Shown here: positions 30,041 through 39,817 of the stretch, one piece after another
Layout: every line of letters begins with the position of its first letter
Numbering within the stretch: the stretch's first letter is position 1
From: Erythrobacter sp047872805
Lineage (GTDB): Bacteria; Pseudomonadota; Alphaproteobacteria; Sphingomonadales; Sphingomonadaceae
Reading direction: 5' to 3'
Assembly (NCBI RefSeq): GCF_047872805.1
Contig: NZ_JBLQUK010000009.1
Location: 59,918-123,917 of the forward strand
Length of the DNA stretch: 64,000 nucleotides
Notes under the pieces: generated by a model
Told to the model about the DNA's origin: nothing
Seen by the model: only the letters and a program-made list of their open reading frames with translations
The model's database searches: none
Position numbers and translations under genes: made by a program

Positions 30041-31594
30041 TCAGACCTGTTCCTCGGCCAATGCCCGCAACTCGGTCTTGAGCAATTTGCCGATATGGCT
30101 GCGCGGCATTTCATTAATCGCATGAAGCGCAGACAGGCGCTGTGTCTTGCCCAGCCGCGCGTTGACGGCGGCCATGATCGCCGCCGGCTCGCGCGCGCCT
30201 TGGCGTAGCACGGCAAAGCCAACCGGGGTTTCGCCCCATTGCCGCGAGGGGACGCCAACCACTGCGGCCTCGGCAACATCTTCCTCGCGCATCAATTCGG
30301 CTTCGAGATCGCTGGGGTAAATGTTGAACCCACCCGAAATGATCATGTCCTTGGCGCGCCCGACGAGTTCGACAAAGCCGTCTGCATCGACTCGCCCGAT
30401 ATCGCCCATTCGCATCCACACGCCGCCATCCGGGTCGATCCACTGCGCCTCTGCCGTCTTGTCCGGGCGATTCTTGTAACCCATCATCATCGTATGCGAG
30501 CGCCCGACGAGATTGCCCGGGGTGCCCGGCGGCACTTCCGTGTCGCTATCGTCCAGCACCTTGACCTCGCTGCCCGGCGCGGGGCGGCCAACCGTGTGGA
30601 GCTTGTCGGGGAATTCATGCGCGGCGAGCAGGCACACCACGCCGCCTTCGGTCATCGAGTAAATCTCCACCAATCCGCCCGGCATGCGGCGCAGCACTTC
30701 GCGTTTCAATTCGGCTGAAAACGGCGCAGAGGTGCAATATTTCATCGCCAGCGACGACAGATCGTGATCGTCAAGCCCGGGTTGATCCATCAACCGCTGA
30801 TATTGCACCGGAACCAGCATGACCACCGTCGCCTTGTCACCCGCCGCATGATCCAGCCAGCGCGCGCAATCGAACTTGCCCATGATCCGCACCGTGCCCC
30901 CGGCCAGCAAGGGCGCGAGGAAAGCCACCATCGTAGTGTTGGAATAAAGCGAGGTCGAAGCGAGCGAGCGCACCTCCAGCCCGCTGGCAAGATAGGACAG
31001 CGCGGTCGCGCCAAATTGCCGCCAGCGCATCTGGTGCGAATGGACGATCCCCTTGGGAATGCCGGTGGTGCCCGATGAATAGATGATGTTGAATGGATCG
31101 CCCGGTGCTGGGTCGGTATCAGGCGCACGGCTACCAGGAGGCGCCATCCAGCTGGCAATTTCCTCCGGCGGGACATGGATCATATTCGCCATGAAATCGG
31201 AGCCAAGTTCGGCGGCCTTTCCGGCATCGATGAACAGGTGCCGCGCGCCCGAATCCTGCGCCATTCCAGTCAGCTGATCTGGTGTGGCGCTGGTGGTCAG
31301 CGGGGCCGCCACCCCGCCTGCACGCATCGCGGCGAGGAACACCAGCGCATAAGAGACTGTGCTGGTGCCAAGGATCGCCACCGACTGCCCGCGTTCCAGC
31401 CCTGTTTCGATCATCCGCATTGCCAGCCGATCGATCCGTTCGACCAATTCGGCCCAGCTGCAGCTTTCATGATCGTCGATCAAGGCCGGCTTGTCCGGCT
31501 GCGCGCGCGCCCAATCGCGCAGGATCGCGGGATAGGAACCAAAGGATTCGGAAAGCCGCTGGCTCATGATCTCGATTGTGTCTGGTGTCGTCAT
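30041..31594 (-). CDS. AMP-dependent acyl-CoA synthetase / class I adenylate-forming ligase
   Basis: The ATP-binding motif IIYSSGTTGIPKGIVHSH is near residue 170, the A5 region EIYSMTEGG follows, and the hinge with GRAKDMIISGGFNIYPSDLE and C-terminal GKLLKTELRALA complete the fold. The last Lys in GKLLKT is the catalytic lysine. Such ligases activate carboxylic acids, often fatty or aromatic acids, as CoA thioesters. The substrate is unknown. The start at ATG 31594 (517 aa) fits the family; the long upstream open frame does not. The gene is divergent from the PIG-L gene with 137 bases between. Confidence 0.92.
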   Translation of the reverse strand: MTTPDTIEIMSQRLSESFGSYPAILRDWARAQPDKPALIDDHESCSWAELVERIDRLAMRMIETGLERGQSVAILGTSTVSYALVFLAAMRAGGVAAPLTTSATPDQLTGMAQDSGARHLFIDAGKAAELGSDFMANMIHVPPEEIASWMAPPGSRAPDTDPAPGDPFNIIYSSGTTGIPKGIVHSHQMRWRQFGATALSYLASGLEVRSLASTSLYSNTTMVAFLAPLLAGGTVRIMGKFDCARWLDHAAGDKATVVMLVPVQYQRLMDQPGLDDHDLSSLAMKYCTSAPFSAELKREVLRRMPGGLVEIYSMTEGGVVCLLAAHEFPDKLHTVGRPAPGSEVKVLDDSDTEVPPGTPGNLVGRSHTMMMGYKNRPDKTAEAQWIDPDGGVWMRMGDIGRVDADGFVELVGRAKDMIISGGFNIYPSDLEAELMREEDVAEAAVVGVPSRQWGETPVGFAVLRQGAREPAAIMAAVNARLGKTQRLSALHAINEMPRSHIGKLLKTELRALAEEQV

Positions 31595-31731
31595 GAGGCG
31601 GGGTTTAGCCCAGCCAGCGGATCGGGCAAGCCGGTCAAGCGATGCGCTTGTGGTGATTTGTTTACGCTTGCCCGCGAAACTGCAACAGCGGCATTGATTG
31701 GCCCGCAGGGCGAGGCCGCGTGGGAGAGCGC

Positions 31732-32697
31732 ATGATGCGACAGCAGAAATATCATACGAGCCGGGCGCTGGCGGCCATGCTGGCCTGCGCAGCGTTGAGC
31801 GGTGCGGCACTGGCTCAGGACAAAGCTCCACCCCAAGACGCGCCCGAAGACGGCGAGCGCATCGAAATTCCGCGCGATATGACTCCCGACGGCGTCTCGC
31901 GGCTGTTGAACGGTGGGGCCGCATCGCCGGCTCCCGCCGACCCTTCCTCCCCCAACCCCGCAGAACCGCAAACGCGGGCACGCAGCCTGCCATCCGTGCT
32001 CGCCATTCTGGCGCATCCCGATGACGAAATCACCATCGCCCCGGTGCTGGCCCGAATGGCGCGCGAAGGCGGCGAGGTCACCGTGGTGTTCGGCACCAGC
32101 GGCGATCAGGGGCCGGGCGTGAGCGCCTTGGAGCCCGGGGCCGAGCTCGCCGCGCTGCGCGAAGACGAAGCGCGCTGCGCCGCTTTTGCCATGGGCCTGC
32201 CTGAACCGATTTTCTGGCGGCTGGGTGATGGGGCGCTGGCGACCATGGCGCGCGCTCCTGATAGCGCCGCAAAGGGTATGGCCGAACGCATCACCGCGCT
32301 CATCGCGCTGCAAGACCCGCAAATCGTCATCAGCTGGGGGCCGGATGGCGGATATGGTCATGCCGATCACCGCATGGTCAGCAATGTCGTCACCGAAATC
32401 GTGCAGGCGATGGGCGCAGCGCGGCCCGATCTGCTGTACACCGCCATTCCCGCTGCGGGCGCAGATGAGGCGCGGCCCGATCTGCCGGGGTTCGAAGGCT
32501 GGGCAACGCTTGACCCAGCGCTGATCACCGATCGCATCCGCTATGATCTGATCGATCTGGAAGCGACCCGGAGCGCCGTCGATTGCTATCAAAGCCAGTT
32601 CGACGAGACCGCGCGAGCGGTTTTGCCGGACCTGCTCGACCGCAATCTGTGGCAGGGAACGGTGTATTTCCGGCTGGCATTTCCTCCGCGACCCTGA
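31732..32697 (+). CDS. Secreted PIG-L (LmbE-like) deacetylase
   Basis: A signal peptide (cleavage probably after ALA, residue 28) is followed by a Pro-rich spacer, then the PIG-L zinc motif AHPDDE and the second ligand motif GYGHADH. Family members deacetylate N-acetylglucosaminyl groups of cell-wall or glycoconjugate precursors. Export suggests action on a periplasmic or extracellular glycan. The tandem ATG codons at 31732 and 31735 follow GGGAGAG. gyrB starts 94 bases downstream on the same strand. Confidence 0.9.
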   Translation: MMRQQKYHTSRALAAMLACAALSGAALAQDKAPPQDAPEDGERIEIPRDMTPDGVSRLLNGGAASPAPADPSSPNPAEPQTRARSLPSVLAILAHPDDEITIAPVLARMAREGGEVTVVFGTSGDQGPGVSALEPGAELAALREDEARCAAFAMGLPEPIFWRLGDGALATMARAPDSAAKGMAERITALIALQDPQIVISWGPDGGYGHADHRMVSNVVTEIVQAMGAARPDLLYTAIPAAGADEARPDLPGFEGWATLDPALITDRIRYDLIDLEATRSAVDCYQSQFDETARAVLPDLLDRNLWQGTVYFRLAFPPRP

Positions 32698-32791
32698 GCC
32701 CGGATTTCGCCGGGTTCCGCTGCGGTGGAAAAGCCGCAAGGGATCGCCGTGAAAGCTTGGGAAATGGGTCCCCTGCGCCTATATATTGCGC

Positions 32792-35410
32792 ATGGATGAC
32801 AATAACCTGCCCCCCGGCGACACCCCCGCAAATTCCCCTGCCAACACCCCACCCGAAAAAGTGCGCCAGATGGGCGAATACGGCGCCGATTCGATCAAGG
32901 TTCTCAAGGGCCTGGATGCCGTGCGCAAACGCCCCGGCATGTATATCGGCGACACCGATGACGGGTCCGGCCTCCACCACATGGTGTTCGAGGTTTCAGA
33001 CAATGCCATCGATGAGGCGCTGGCCGGGCATTGCGATCTGGTTCTGATCGAACTCAATCCCGATGGCAGCGTCTCGGTCGAAGACAATGGCCGCGGCATC
33101 CCGGTTGGCATGCATACGGGCGAAGGCGTCTCCGCAGCCGAGGTCATCATGACCCAGCTGCACGCGGGGGGTAAGTTTGAAAACACCTCCGACGACAACG
33201 CCTACAAGGTTTCAGGCGGCCTCCACGGCGTCGGCGTGTCGGTGGTCAATGCGCTGTCCGAATGGCTGGAACTGGTCATCTGGCGCGACGGCAAGGAACA
33301 TTGGATGCGGTTTGAACACGGCGATGCCGTCTGCCCGCTAAAGATCACCGGCGATGCACCAAAGGTCGATCAGAACCCCGATGACAACGGCTTCAAAAAG
33401 GGGACTCGCGTCACCTTCAGCGCGTCTCACGACACGTTCAAGAACGTCACGGAATTTGATTTCGACAAACTTGAACACCGTTACCGCGAATTGGCCTTCC
33501 TTAATTCCGGGGTGCGCATCTTGCTGCGCGACAAGCGGCACGAGGACGTGCGCGAACACGATCTGTTTTACGAAGGTGGAATCGCCGCTTTCGTCAAATA
33601 TCTCGACCGCAACAAGGTGGCGCTGATCTCTGAACCGATTTCAGTGTCGGCGGAAAAGGATGGCATTGCCATCGACGTCGCGCTGGAATGGAACGATTCC
33701 TATTATGAAAACGTCCTCGCCTTCACCAACAACATCCCGCAGCGCGACGGCGGCACACATCTGGCGGCATTCCGCGCGGCGTTGACCCGGACGCTCAACA
33801 ATTACGCCGACCGTTCAGGCCTTTTGAAGAAGGAAAAGGTCACGCTGTCGGGCGAAGATATGCGCGAAGGGCTGACCGCGATTGTCAGCGTCAAATTGCC
33901 CGATCCCAAATTTTCATCGCAGACCAAGGACAAATTGGTGTCGTCCGAAGTCCGCCAGCCGCTCGAATCGCTGATGGGCGAAAAAATGAACGAATGGCTG
34001 GAAGAAAATCCCGGCGATGCAAAATCGATCGTTCAGAAAATCATTGATGCCGCAGCTGCGCGCGAGGCGGCCAAACGCGCCCGCGAAATGAGCCGCAAGG
34101 GCGCGATGAGCGTCGCTTCGCTGCCCGGCAAGCTGTCTGACTGCCGCGAACGCGACGCGACCAAGGCTGAAATCTTTCTCGTCGAGGGCGATTCGGCAGG
34201 CGGCTCGGCCAAAGGCGGGCGTGACAGCCAGTATCAGGCGATCTTGCCGCTGAAAGGCAAGATCCTCAATGTCGAACGCGCGCGGTTTGACCGGATCATC
34301 TCATCGAAGGAAGTCGGCACGCTGATTCAGGCGATGGGCACCGGCATTCGTGATGAATTCGACATTGAAAAACTGCGCTATCACAAGATCGTGATCATGA
34401 CCGACGCCGATGTTGACGGCGCGCATATCCGCACTTTGCTGCTCACCTTTTTCCATCGGCAATTGCCCGAAATCGTCAAGGCCGGGCATCTTTTCATTGC
34501 GCAGCCGCCGCTGTTCAAGGTCGCCAAGGGGCGCAGCGAGGTTTATCTCAAGGATCAGGCCGCGCTCGACCGCTATCTGGTCGATAGCGGGCTGCAAGGG
34601 CGGATGATCGAAAGCGCGGGCGGTGCGCGAGCTGGTGATGATCTGCGCGGCCTGGTGGATCAGGCCCTGCGGCTGAAAAACCTCATGGCGTTTGTCCCGC
34701 GCCGCTATGATCCGGCGCTGATCGAACAGATGGCACTGACCGGGGCGCTCGATCCTTCGCTGAGCGATGCCGAGCGCGGCGCGGCGCTTACCCGCACCGC
34801 GCAGCGGCTGGAAGCGGGCGATCACGACGCGACATGGACCGCATCGGTGCTTGACAGCGGCAATGTACGGTTCGAGCGCAAATGGCGCGGCGTGACCGAT
34901 GTCCATGAAATCGAAGGCCGTTTCCTCACCAGCACCGAAGCAATCAAATTGCACAGCCTCGCAGGGGCGCAGGCCGACGCCTATGACAATCCGGTCTGGC
35001 TCGTCAAAGCAGGCGATGTGGCGGACAATATCCCCGCCACGGCGGACGATCAGGACGCCGGTTCAGATACGGGCGGCCCCGACGCAGACGGTCCCGAAAG
35101 TGACGAAGGAGGGCCAGCCGCCGCCGTCGGCGAAGATGCCATCTCCCGTCCCAGCCAGTTGCTCGCCGCCGTCATGGCCGCCGGGCGCAAGGGCCTTTCG
35201 ATCAGCCGTTACAAGGGGCTGGGCGAAATGAACCCTGAACAATTGTGGGAGACCACGCTCGATCCCGAAAACCGCATCCTGTTGCAGGTTAAGGTCGAAG
35301 ACGCCGACGTCACCGATGAAATTTTCACCCGGTTGATGGGCGACGTGGTCGAACCTCGGCGGGAATTCATTCAGAACAATGCGTTGAACGTGGCCAACCT
35401 CGACGTGTGA
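32792..35410 (+). CDS. gyrB: DNA gyrase subunit B
   Basis: GyrB is the ATPase subunit of gyrase, which introduces negative supercoils. The GHKL ATPase region is clear (VFEVSDNAIDEALAGH and GLHGVGVSVVNALSEWL), the TOPRIM motif EGDSAGGSAKGGRDSQYQA starts near residue 464, and DADVDGAHIRTLLL supplies the Asp triad. The C-terminus ends GLGEMNPEQLWETT, then a tail. An Asp/Glu/Pro-rich stretch of about 45 residues (about 740-788, 35010-35155) sits just before the C-terminal part and looks disordered. I start at ATG 32792; a TTG six bases upstream is the alternative. Confidence 0.98.
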   Translation: MDDNNLPPGDTPANSPANTPPEKVRQMGEYGADSIKVLKGLDAVRKRPGMYIGDTDDGSGLHHMVFEVSDNAIDEALAGHCDLVLIELNPDGSVSVEDNGRGIPVGMHTGEGVSAAEVIMTQLHAGGKFENTSDDNAYKVSGGLHGVGVSVVNALSEWLELVIWRDGKEHWMRFEHGDAVCPLKITGDAPKVDQNPDDNGFKKGTRVTFSASHDTFKNVTEFDFDKLEHRYRELAFLNSGVRILLRDKRHEDVREHDLFYEGGIAAFVKYLDRNKVALISEPISVSAEKDGIAIDVALEWNDSYYENVLAFTNNIPQRDGGTHLAAFRAALTRTLNNYADRSGLLKKEKVTLSGEDMREGLTAIVSVKLPDPKFSSQTKDKLVSSEVRQPLESLMGEKMNEWLEENPGDAKSIVQKIIDAAAAREAAKRAREMSRKGAMSVASLPGKLSDCRERDATKAEIFLVEGDSAGGSAKGGRDSQYQAILPLKGKILNVERARFDRIISSKEVGTLIQAMGTGIRDEFDIEKLRYHKIVIMTDADVDGAHIRTLLLTFFHRQLPEIVKAGHLFIAQPPLFKVAKGRSEVYLKDQAALDRYLVDSGLQGRMIESAGGARAGDDLRGLVDQALRLKNLMAFVPRRYDPALIEQMALTGALDPSLSDAERGAALTRTAQRLEAGDHDATWTASVLDSGNVRFERKWRGVTDVHEIEGRFLTSTEAIKLHSLAGAQADAYDNPVWLVKAGDVADNIPATADDQDAGSDTGGPDADGPESDEGGPAAAVGEDAISRPSQLLAAVMAAGRKGLSISRYKGLGEMNPEQLWETTLDPENRILLQVKVEDADVTDEIFTRLMGDVVEPRREFIQNNALNVANLDV

Positions 35411-35829
35411 GCGGGATTCTGCCCGTCGCTGCAATGGTTGCCGTCCTGCTGGGCGCCTTGTGGTTGGTTTTTGTCGGCGCAGTGTGCGGTATTGCCCCGC
35501 AGCGCGCGCAGCGCGGGCTGGCACAAATGGGGGCAAACTGGCAGGTCCAACTGGGCGAGCACATTCCCCGCGCAATTGTAGGTGCGGCGATGATCGTGCA
35601 CGCAGCCGAATCCGCCGCGCCGCAGTTGTTCACCATCGGCGGATATTTCCTTGTCGCCAGTTCGGCCCTGATCCTGATCCTGCCAAGACGCTGGCACCAT
35701 GACTATGCCAGTTGGTGGGCGGCGCGCATCCCGTTACTGGCCTACCGTCTGCTGGCAATCCCAGTGATCGCCGCAGGGGTCTTGCTGGCGCTTGCGACTT
35801 TGTCGCTATCGATGCCGGGTATCTCTTGA
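35407..35829 (+). CDS. Small membrane protein, 140 aa
   Basis: GTG 35407 overlaps the gyrB stop as GTGA, so it is probably translationally coupled to gyrB. The protein has hydrophobic segments at about 2-28, 53-70 (IVGAAMIVHAAESAAPQLF), 74-93 and 109-135. I do not recognise the family; it may be a conserved gyrB neighbour in this lineage. An ATG at 35434 is an alternative start. It is followed by 32 bases and the AI-2E transporter gene. Confidence 0.7.
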   Translation: MSGILPVAAMVAVLLGALWLVFVGAVCGIAPQRAQRGLAQMGANWQVQLGEHIPRAIVGAAMIVHAAESAAPQLFTIGGYFLVASSALILILPRRWHHDYASWWAARIPLLAYRLLAIPVIAAGVLLALATLSLSMPGIS

Positions 35830-35861
35830 TGTTTGTGCAATAAGACCCGACATCTTCCTGC

Positions 35862-37022
35862 ATGTCGCCGTCCGAACCCAACGAATCCAGCGCGCTCGAA
35901 CACTGGAGCTTCCTGCTGCTGCTGGCGGTGGTGTCTTTCCTGTTCGTGTGGGTGGCGTGGCCCTTTGCCTCGCCTCTGCTGTGGTCGGCGCTGGCCGCGA
36001 TCATGTTTCAACCGCTGTACAAATGGTCGCTCAGGAAAACACGCGGGCGGCGCAATCTGGCCGCTTCACTCTCACTGCTGATTATCTTTGTCGCGGTGCT
36101 GCTGCCCGCGTTATGGATCGGCTCGATCGTCGTCAATGAGACTTTGGGACTGGTCAACACACTGCGCGAAGAACCGGTTGATCTGGCCGCCTGGTTTGAT
36201 CAGGCTTTCGCCATGCTGCCCGCCACGGTGCAGAATTTTATCGAAGCCAATGGCTGGACCGATGTCTCCAAACTGCAGGATCAGCTCCAAAGCGTGCTAG
36301 GTACCAGTGCCGGGATGATCGCCAGCCAGGCGGTTTCCATCGGCAGCGGGGCCTTGGGATTTGTTCTGAGCTTTACCCTCGGTCTTTACGTTCTGTTTTT
36401 CCTGCTGCGCGACGGTTCGCGGATTGGCGAGACTATCCTGCTGTCAGCCCCGATCGAACGCGCCATCGCCGACCGGCTGGCGCAAAGGTTCCTCGGTATT
36501 GTCCGCGCGGTGATTAAGGGCTCAGGCGTCGTCGGACTGGTCCAGGGCACGCTGGGCGCGATTACGATGATGATTGCGGGCGTGCCCTCGGCCTTGCTGC
36601 TGGGCGTGCTGATGGCGATCCTTGCGCTCATCCCGGCGGTCGGCACGGCGCTGGTCTGGGCCCCGGTGGGCATCTGGTTGCTGGTAACCGGAGAGGTCTG
36701 GCAGGGGGTGTTTGTGCTGGGATCGGGGTTTGTCATCATCAGTTCGGCCGACAATGTGCTGCGTCCGATTCTGGTAGGACGCGACACCGGAATTCCTGAC
36801 TGGATCATCCTAGTCACTACCCTTGGCGGACTATCGATTGCAGGGTTTTCCGGAATCGTGCTCGGACCGCTGGTCGCGGGACTGTTTCTGGCCAGCTGGT
36901 CGATCCTGCAGGAGCAGCGCGCCGAGGATGAGGAGGCAGCCAAGCGTTACCGGACCCGCGTTGACCCAGACGGCAAGGTGCGCGAGTCGGAAGATGGCGC
37001 CGCCGATACGCAGGAAACCTGA
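35862..37022 (+). CDS. AI-2E family (PerM/TqsA-type) transporter
   Basis: The 386-residue protein follows the AI-2E exporter plan: two helices near the N-terminus (FLLLLAVVSFLFVWVAWPF and a second), a long soluble loop (about 90-160), then a six-helix C-terminal part with the family motifs IVRAVIKGSGVVGLVQGTLG and ALIPAVGTALVWAPVGIWLL. The family includes TqsA, a possible autoinducer-2 exporter, but many members are permeases of unknown substrate or Na+(K+)/H+ antiporters. A hydrophilic tail closes it. The M50 peptidase gene follows three bases later. Confidence 0.88.
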   Translation: MSPSEPNESSALEHWSFLLLLAVVSFLFVWVAWPFASPLLWSALAAIMFQPLYKWSLRKTRGRRNLAASLSLLIIFVAVLLPALWIGSIVVNETLGLVNTLREEPVDLAAWFDQAFAMLPATVQNFIEANGWTDVSKLQDQLQSVLGTSAGMIASQAVSIGSGALGFVLSFTLGLYVLFFLLRDGSRIGETILLSAPIERAIADRLAQRFLGIVRAVIKGSGVVGLVQGTLGAITMMIAGVPSALLLGVLMAILALIPAVGTALVWAPVGIWLLVTGEVWQGVFVLGSGFVIISSADNVLRPILVGRDTGIPDWIILVTTLGGLSIAGFSGIVLGPLVAGLFLASWSILQEQRAEDEEAAKRYRTRVDPDGKVRESEDGAADTQET

Positions 37023-37025
37023 GTG

Positions 37026-37823
37026 ATGCGGTCGATGGTCGAACCCGGCAGTCAAGCAGAGCAGGTCGGACGGCTGATCCTCGCGGGCTTTGTTGTGGTG
37101 GCGCTGCCATCGCTGCCGCTGGGCGCCTACCTCATCTATCCCTTCGCCATCCTCACCACCTGGTTTCACGAAATGGGCCATGGCTTGACGGCCTTGTTGG
37201 TGGGCCAGCAATTCGAACAGCTGATGATCTATGCCGATGGATCGGGCGTGGCCAACAGCCTGGTGGCAAACGACGCATCGCCATTCACCCGCGCGGCGAT
37301 TGCTGCGGGCGGGCCGCTTGCCCCCAGTCTGGTCGGCGCAGCGCTGATCCTGGCCAGCGCGCATCAGCGATTGTGGCGTCCGGCGCTGTGGATCATGGCG
37401 ATTGCAATCTTTGCCTCGGTCATCGTCTACGTCCGCTCACCGGTCGGCTATGCGGTGCTGCCTGTGACCGCGGCATTTCTGGCGGTGATTGCATGGAAGG
37501 CGCCCGTCGGTGCGGCGCGCTTCACCCTGCAATTCCTGGGCGTGCTGGGCGCGATGAGCATGCTGCGCGATTTCAATTACTTGTTCACTGAACAGGCGGT
37601 GATTGGCGGCCAGAATATGCTGTCTGACACCGGCCAGATCGAAGCTGCGCTGTTCTTGCCGCATTGGTTCTGGGCCGCGATCATTCTGGCCCTATCAGCG
37701 GGCATGATCGGGGCCAGCCTCAAATATGCGCTGTCGGACCAGCGCCGCCTGCCGCCAGCACGCAAATTGCCCGCCAATGTCCTGCAATTCAAACGCGCAC
37801 CCGGCGACAAGAACCGGCGCTAG
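37026..37823 (+). CDS. M50-like membrane metallopeptidase
   Basis: The zinc motif TWFHEMGHG (His-Glu-x-x-His) near residue 47 lies in a membrane segment, as in site-2 proteases. Further helices follow: AAIAAGGPLAPSLVGAALIL, then LWIMAIAIFASVIVYV, and a late one near 215-235. The usual third zinc ligand, an Asp in an N-P-D-G-type motif, is not obvious, so it belongs to the divergent M50B/DUF-type group. The ATG at 37026 has AGGAAA eight bases upstream, inside the end of the preceding gene, which implies co-transcription. Substrate unknown. Confidence 0.82.
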   Translation: MRSMVEPGSQAEQVGRLILAGFVVVALPSLPLGAYLIYPFAILTTWFHEMGHGLTALLVGQQFEQLMIYADGSGVANSLVANDASPFTRAAIAAGGPLAPSLVGAALILASAHQRLWRPALWIMAIAIFASVIVYVRSPVGYAVLPVTAAFLAVIAWKAPVGAARFTLQFLGVLGAMSMLRDFNYLFTEQAVIGGQNMLSDTGQIEAALFLPHWFWAAIILALSAGMIGASLKYALSDQRRLPPARKLPANVLQFKRAPGDKNRR

Positions 37824-37832
37824 AGATGCACT

Positions 37833-38381
37833 ATGGTTGAACCCTTATCCGAATTGGATATGCGGCGGCTCGCCGACCGGCTGGCGATTGACGAAGTGTT
37901 CGCGCGCTATTGCCGGGGGATAGACCGCTGCGACCCCGACGAATTGGCGCGGGTGTTCACCAAAGATGCGCGGATCGATTACGGCGACGGGCCAAAGCCG
38001 CGGGATGAAACCATCACTGGCCTGATGGCGGGCCTCAGCGCGATGCGCCTGACCCAGCACAATATCGGCAATGTCATTTGCGAAATTGCGGGTCAGCGCG
38101 CCCGCGCCGAAACCTATTGCGTGGCACTCCACATCCTGCCCGGAAATGAACCAAGCGGGGGTTCGGGCGAGATCGAAATGGTGGTTGGCGGGCGCTATCT
38201 CGACACGTTGGAAAAGCGCACGGGCAAATGGCGCATTGCCGAACGGCTGTATGTCATGGATTGGAACCGTCAGGGGCCTGCGACCATGAACGAGGTGGGC
38301 GGGCTTTACGATACGCTGGCACGGCGAGGATCACGCGCACCCGATGATCCATCCTGTGCGTGGTGGGCAAAGGCGCTTTAG
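37833..38381 (+). CDS. Nuclear transport factor 2-like (SnoaL) family protein
   Basis: The fold pattern is clear: an N-terminal helix LADRLAIDEVFARYCRGIDR, then DELARVFTKDARIDYG with the Asp/Arg typical of SnoaL-like dehydratases and isomerases, a strand HNIGNVICEIAGQRARAETYC, and GRYLDTLEKRTGKWRIAERLYVMDW. The family covers scytalone dehydratase, ketosteroid isomerase-like and bile-acid 7-alpha-dehydratase-like proteins. The length of 182 fits the latter type. The gene starts nine bases after the peptidase gene and its end overlaps that of the convergent TetR gene by four bases. Confidence 0.85.
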   Translation: MVEPLSELDMRRLADRLAIDEVFARYCRGIDRCDPDELARVFTKDARIDYGDGPKPRDETITGLMAGLSAMRLTQHNIGNVICEIAGQRARAETYCVALHILPGNEPSGGSGEIEMVVGGRYLDTLEKRTGKWRIAERLYVMDWNRQGPATMNEVGGLYDTLARRGSRAPDDPSCAWWAKAL

Positions 38382-39016
38382 GAAGCCACCCGAATCGTGT
38401 TGACCCCGCGCGCCTGACTGCCGGTTTCGCCAGACAGTCCGATGAAGATCGTGTCGACGATCCGCGCCAGCTTATCCTCGGACAGCTTGTCCCCAAGATA
38501 TATCAGCGCATCGGGAAGCGTGTAATTCGACACCATCTGATTGATCAGCGACAGCGCCTCGTCAATCTCAAGCCCGGCGAAGAACCCGTCGGCCTGCGCC
38601 TCAACAATGATTTCGCACAGGTAATGGTCGGCCAGATCAACGTAGGATCGTACCCTTTCGAAATTGGCCGCGCCCATTTCGCACAGCAATGCAAAGTTTT
38701 CCGGATCACCGCGAAAACGATCATACGAAATGACGAAACGCCGCCTGAAGAATTCATACATCTTGCGGGTGGGCGGAAGATCGGTGCCCAGCACTTGCTC
38801 CATCACTTCCATATGCGGAGTGAACCAGATCGCCGCCACTGCATCGAACAGATCGTCATAGTCAGGAAACAGCTGTTCAAACCGGCTGCGCGACAATCCG
38901 CTTTCGGTCAGCGCAACGGCATGGGAAATTTCGGTGCCGCGCTCTTTGACGAGATCGAGCACCAGTCGCGCAACCCGTTCGCGCTCGGCCTGCCGTGCTT
39001 CTTCGCTCAATGCCAT
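38378..39016 (-). CDS. TetR family transcriptional regulator
   Basis: A helix-turn-helix lies in the first 60 residues (ISHAVALTESGLSRSRFEQLF then PDYDDLFDAVAAIW), followed by a helical ligand-binding domain with the C-terminal dimer helices. The regulator starts at ATG 39016; an open frame reaches 39103 but that part does not fit. The direct target is unknown. The convergent gene upstream (SnoaL-like) and the acyltransferase gene on the same strand are the closest candidates for control. Confidence 0.82.
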   Translation of the reverse strand: MALSEEARQAERERVARLVLDLVKERGTEISHAVALTESGLSRSRFEQLFPDYDDLFDAVAAIWFTPHMEVMEQVLGTDLPPTRKMYEFFRRRFVISYDRFRGDPENFALLCEMGAANFERVRSYVDLADHYLCEIIVEAQADGFFAGLEIDEALSLINQMVSNYTLPDALIYLGDKLSEDKLARIVDTIFIGLSGETGSQARGVNTIRVAS

Positions 39017-39114
39017 GGTCTGCCTGCCCTCTACAATTCGCCCATAGATAGGGTCCGGATCGAGCGGCTTAAAGACATATCTTGCAAAATTTGTGCGGCG
39101 CAATAGCGCAAGGC

Positions 39115-39783
39115 TCAGATATCGGTGCGGCCTTCAATAATGGCCTTGGCCTGCGCCTCCAGCACCTTGAAGCGCTCGTAATCGGGCAGCTTTGCGCGGA
39201 ACCATTCGGCGAGTTTGAGCAAATCCTCGCCGTAATTGCCGGTCGGGAACAGCGGTTCACCAAAGCCGATAATCATCCGTTCATTATCGGCATAGGCCGG
39301 AACGATCGGCACGCCTGCCGCCTGCGCGATGTTGTAAAATCCCGATTTCCACTTGCCGTCCGACTTGCGCGTGCCTTCGCAGGCGATCACGAGAGCGAGT
39401 TCTTCGCGCCGCTCAAATTCGGCCTTCATCTGCTCGACCGTGTTGGCCTTTCTCGTGCGGTCAACCGGGATGCCGCCCATGTCGAGCATGAAGTTGCGCA
39501 TCATGCCCTGAAACAAAGTGTGCTTGCCCATGAAATTGGGCTGCACGCGCTCCTCATGCGTGGCCCCTGCAAAGAACACGAAATCCCAATTCGAAGTGTG
39601 CGGCGCACCAGCGATCACATATTTCTTGAGATGCTTGGGCAAACCACCATCGATTTTCCAGCCCTTCCATTTGTACAGGAACAGGATGATCCGCTTCACC
39701 AACCGCGACAGCAGCGTGGGCGTGCGGGTTTCGTTGTGTTTCAATGTTTTTGGCCCCTCTCTTACCTGCGTGTCTGCCCGCAA
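39115..39783 (-). CDS. Lysophospholipid acyltransferase family protein
   Basis: The PlsC-type catalytic motif is PHTSNWD (His62-x4-Asp67), followed by GGIPVDRTRK and CEGTRK, the second and third family motifs. Such enzymes acylate lysophosphatidic acid or similar lipids at the membrane. The open frame begins with TTG at 39783; a second TTG at 39744, 11 bases after AGAGAGG, is a better-spaced alternative. It precedes the TetR gene by about 100 bases on the same strand. Confidence 0.88.
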   Translation of the reverse strand: MRADTQVREGPKTLKHNETRTPTLLSRLVKRIILFLYKWKGWKIDGGLPKHLKKYVIAGAPHTSNWDFVFFAGATHEERVQPNFMGKHTLFQGMMRNFMLDMGGIPVDRTRKANTVEQMKAEFERREELALVIACEGTRKSDGKWKSGFYNIAQAAGVPIVPAYADNERMIIGFGEPLFPTGNYGEDLLKLAEWFRAKLPDYERFKVLEAQAKAIIEGRTDI

Positions 39784-39817
39784 TGGGAGGAGTTACGCAA
39801 GGGAAAGTGTGAGGGTT

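Noticed and set aside
31595..31993. 133-codon N-terminal extension of the acyl-CoA ligase
   Set aside because: It would overlap the PIG-L gene and has no signal or domain; ATG 31594 fits the family.
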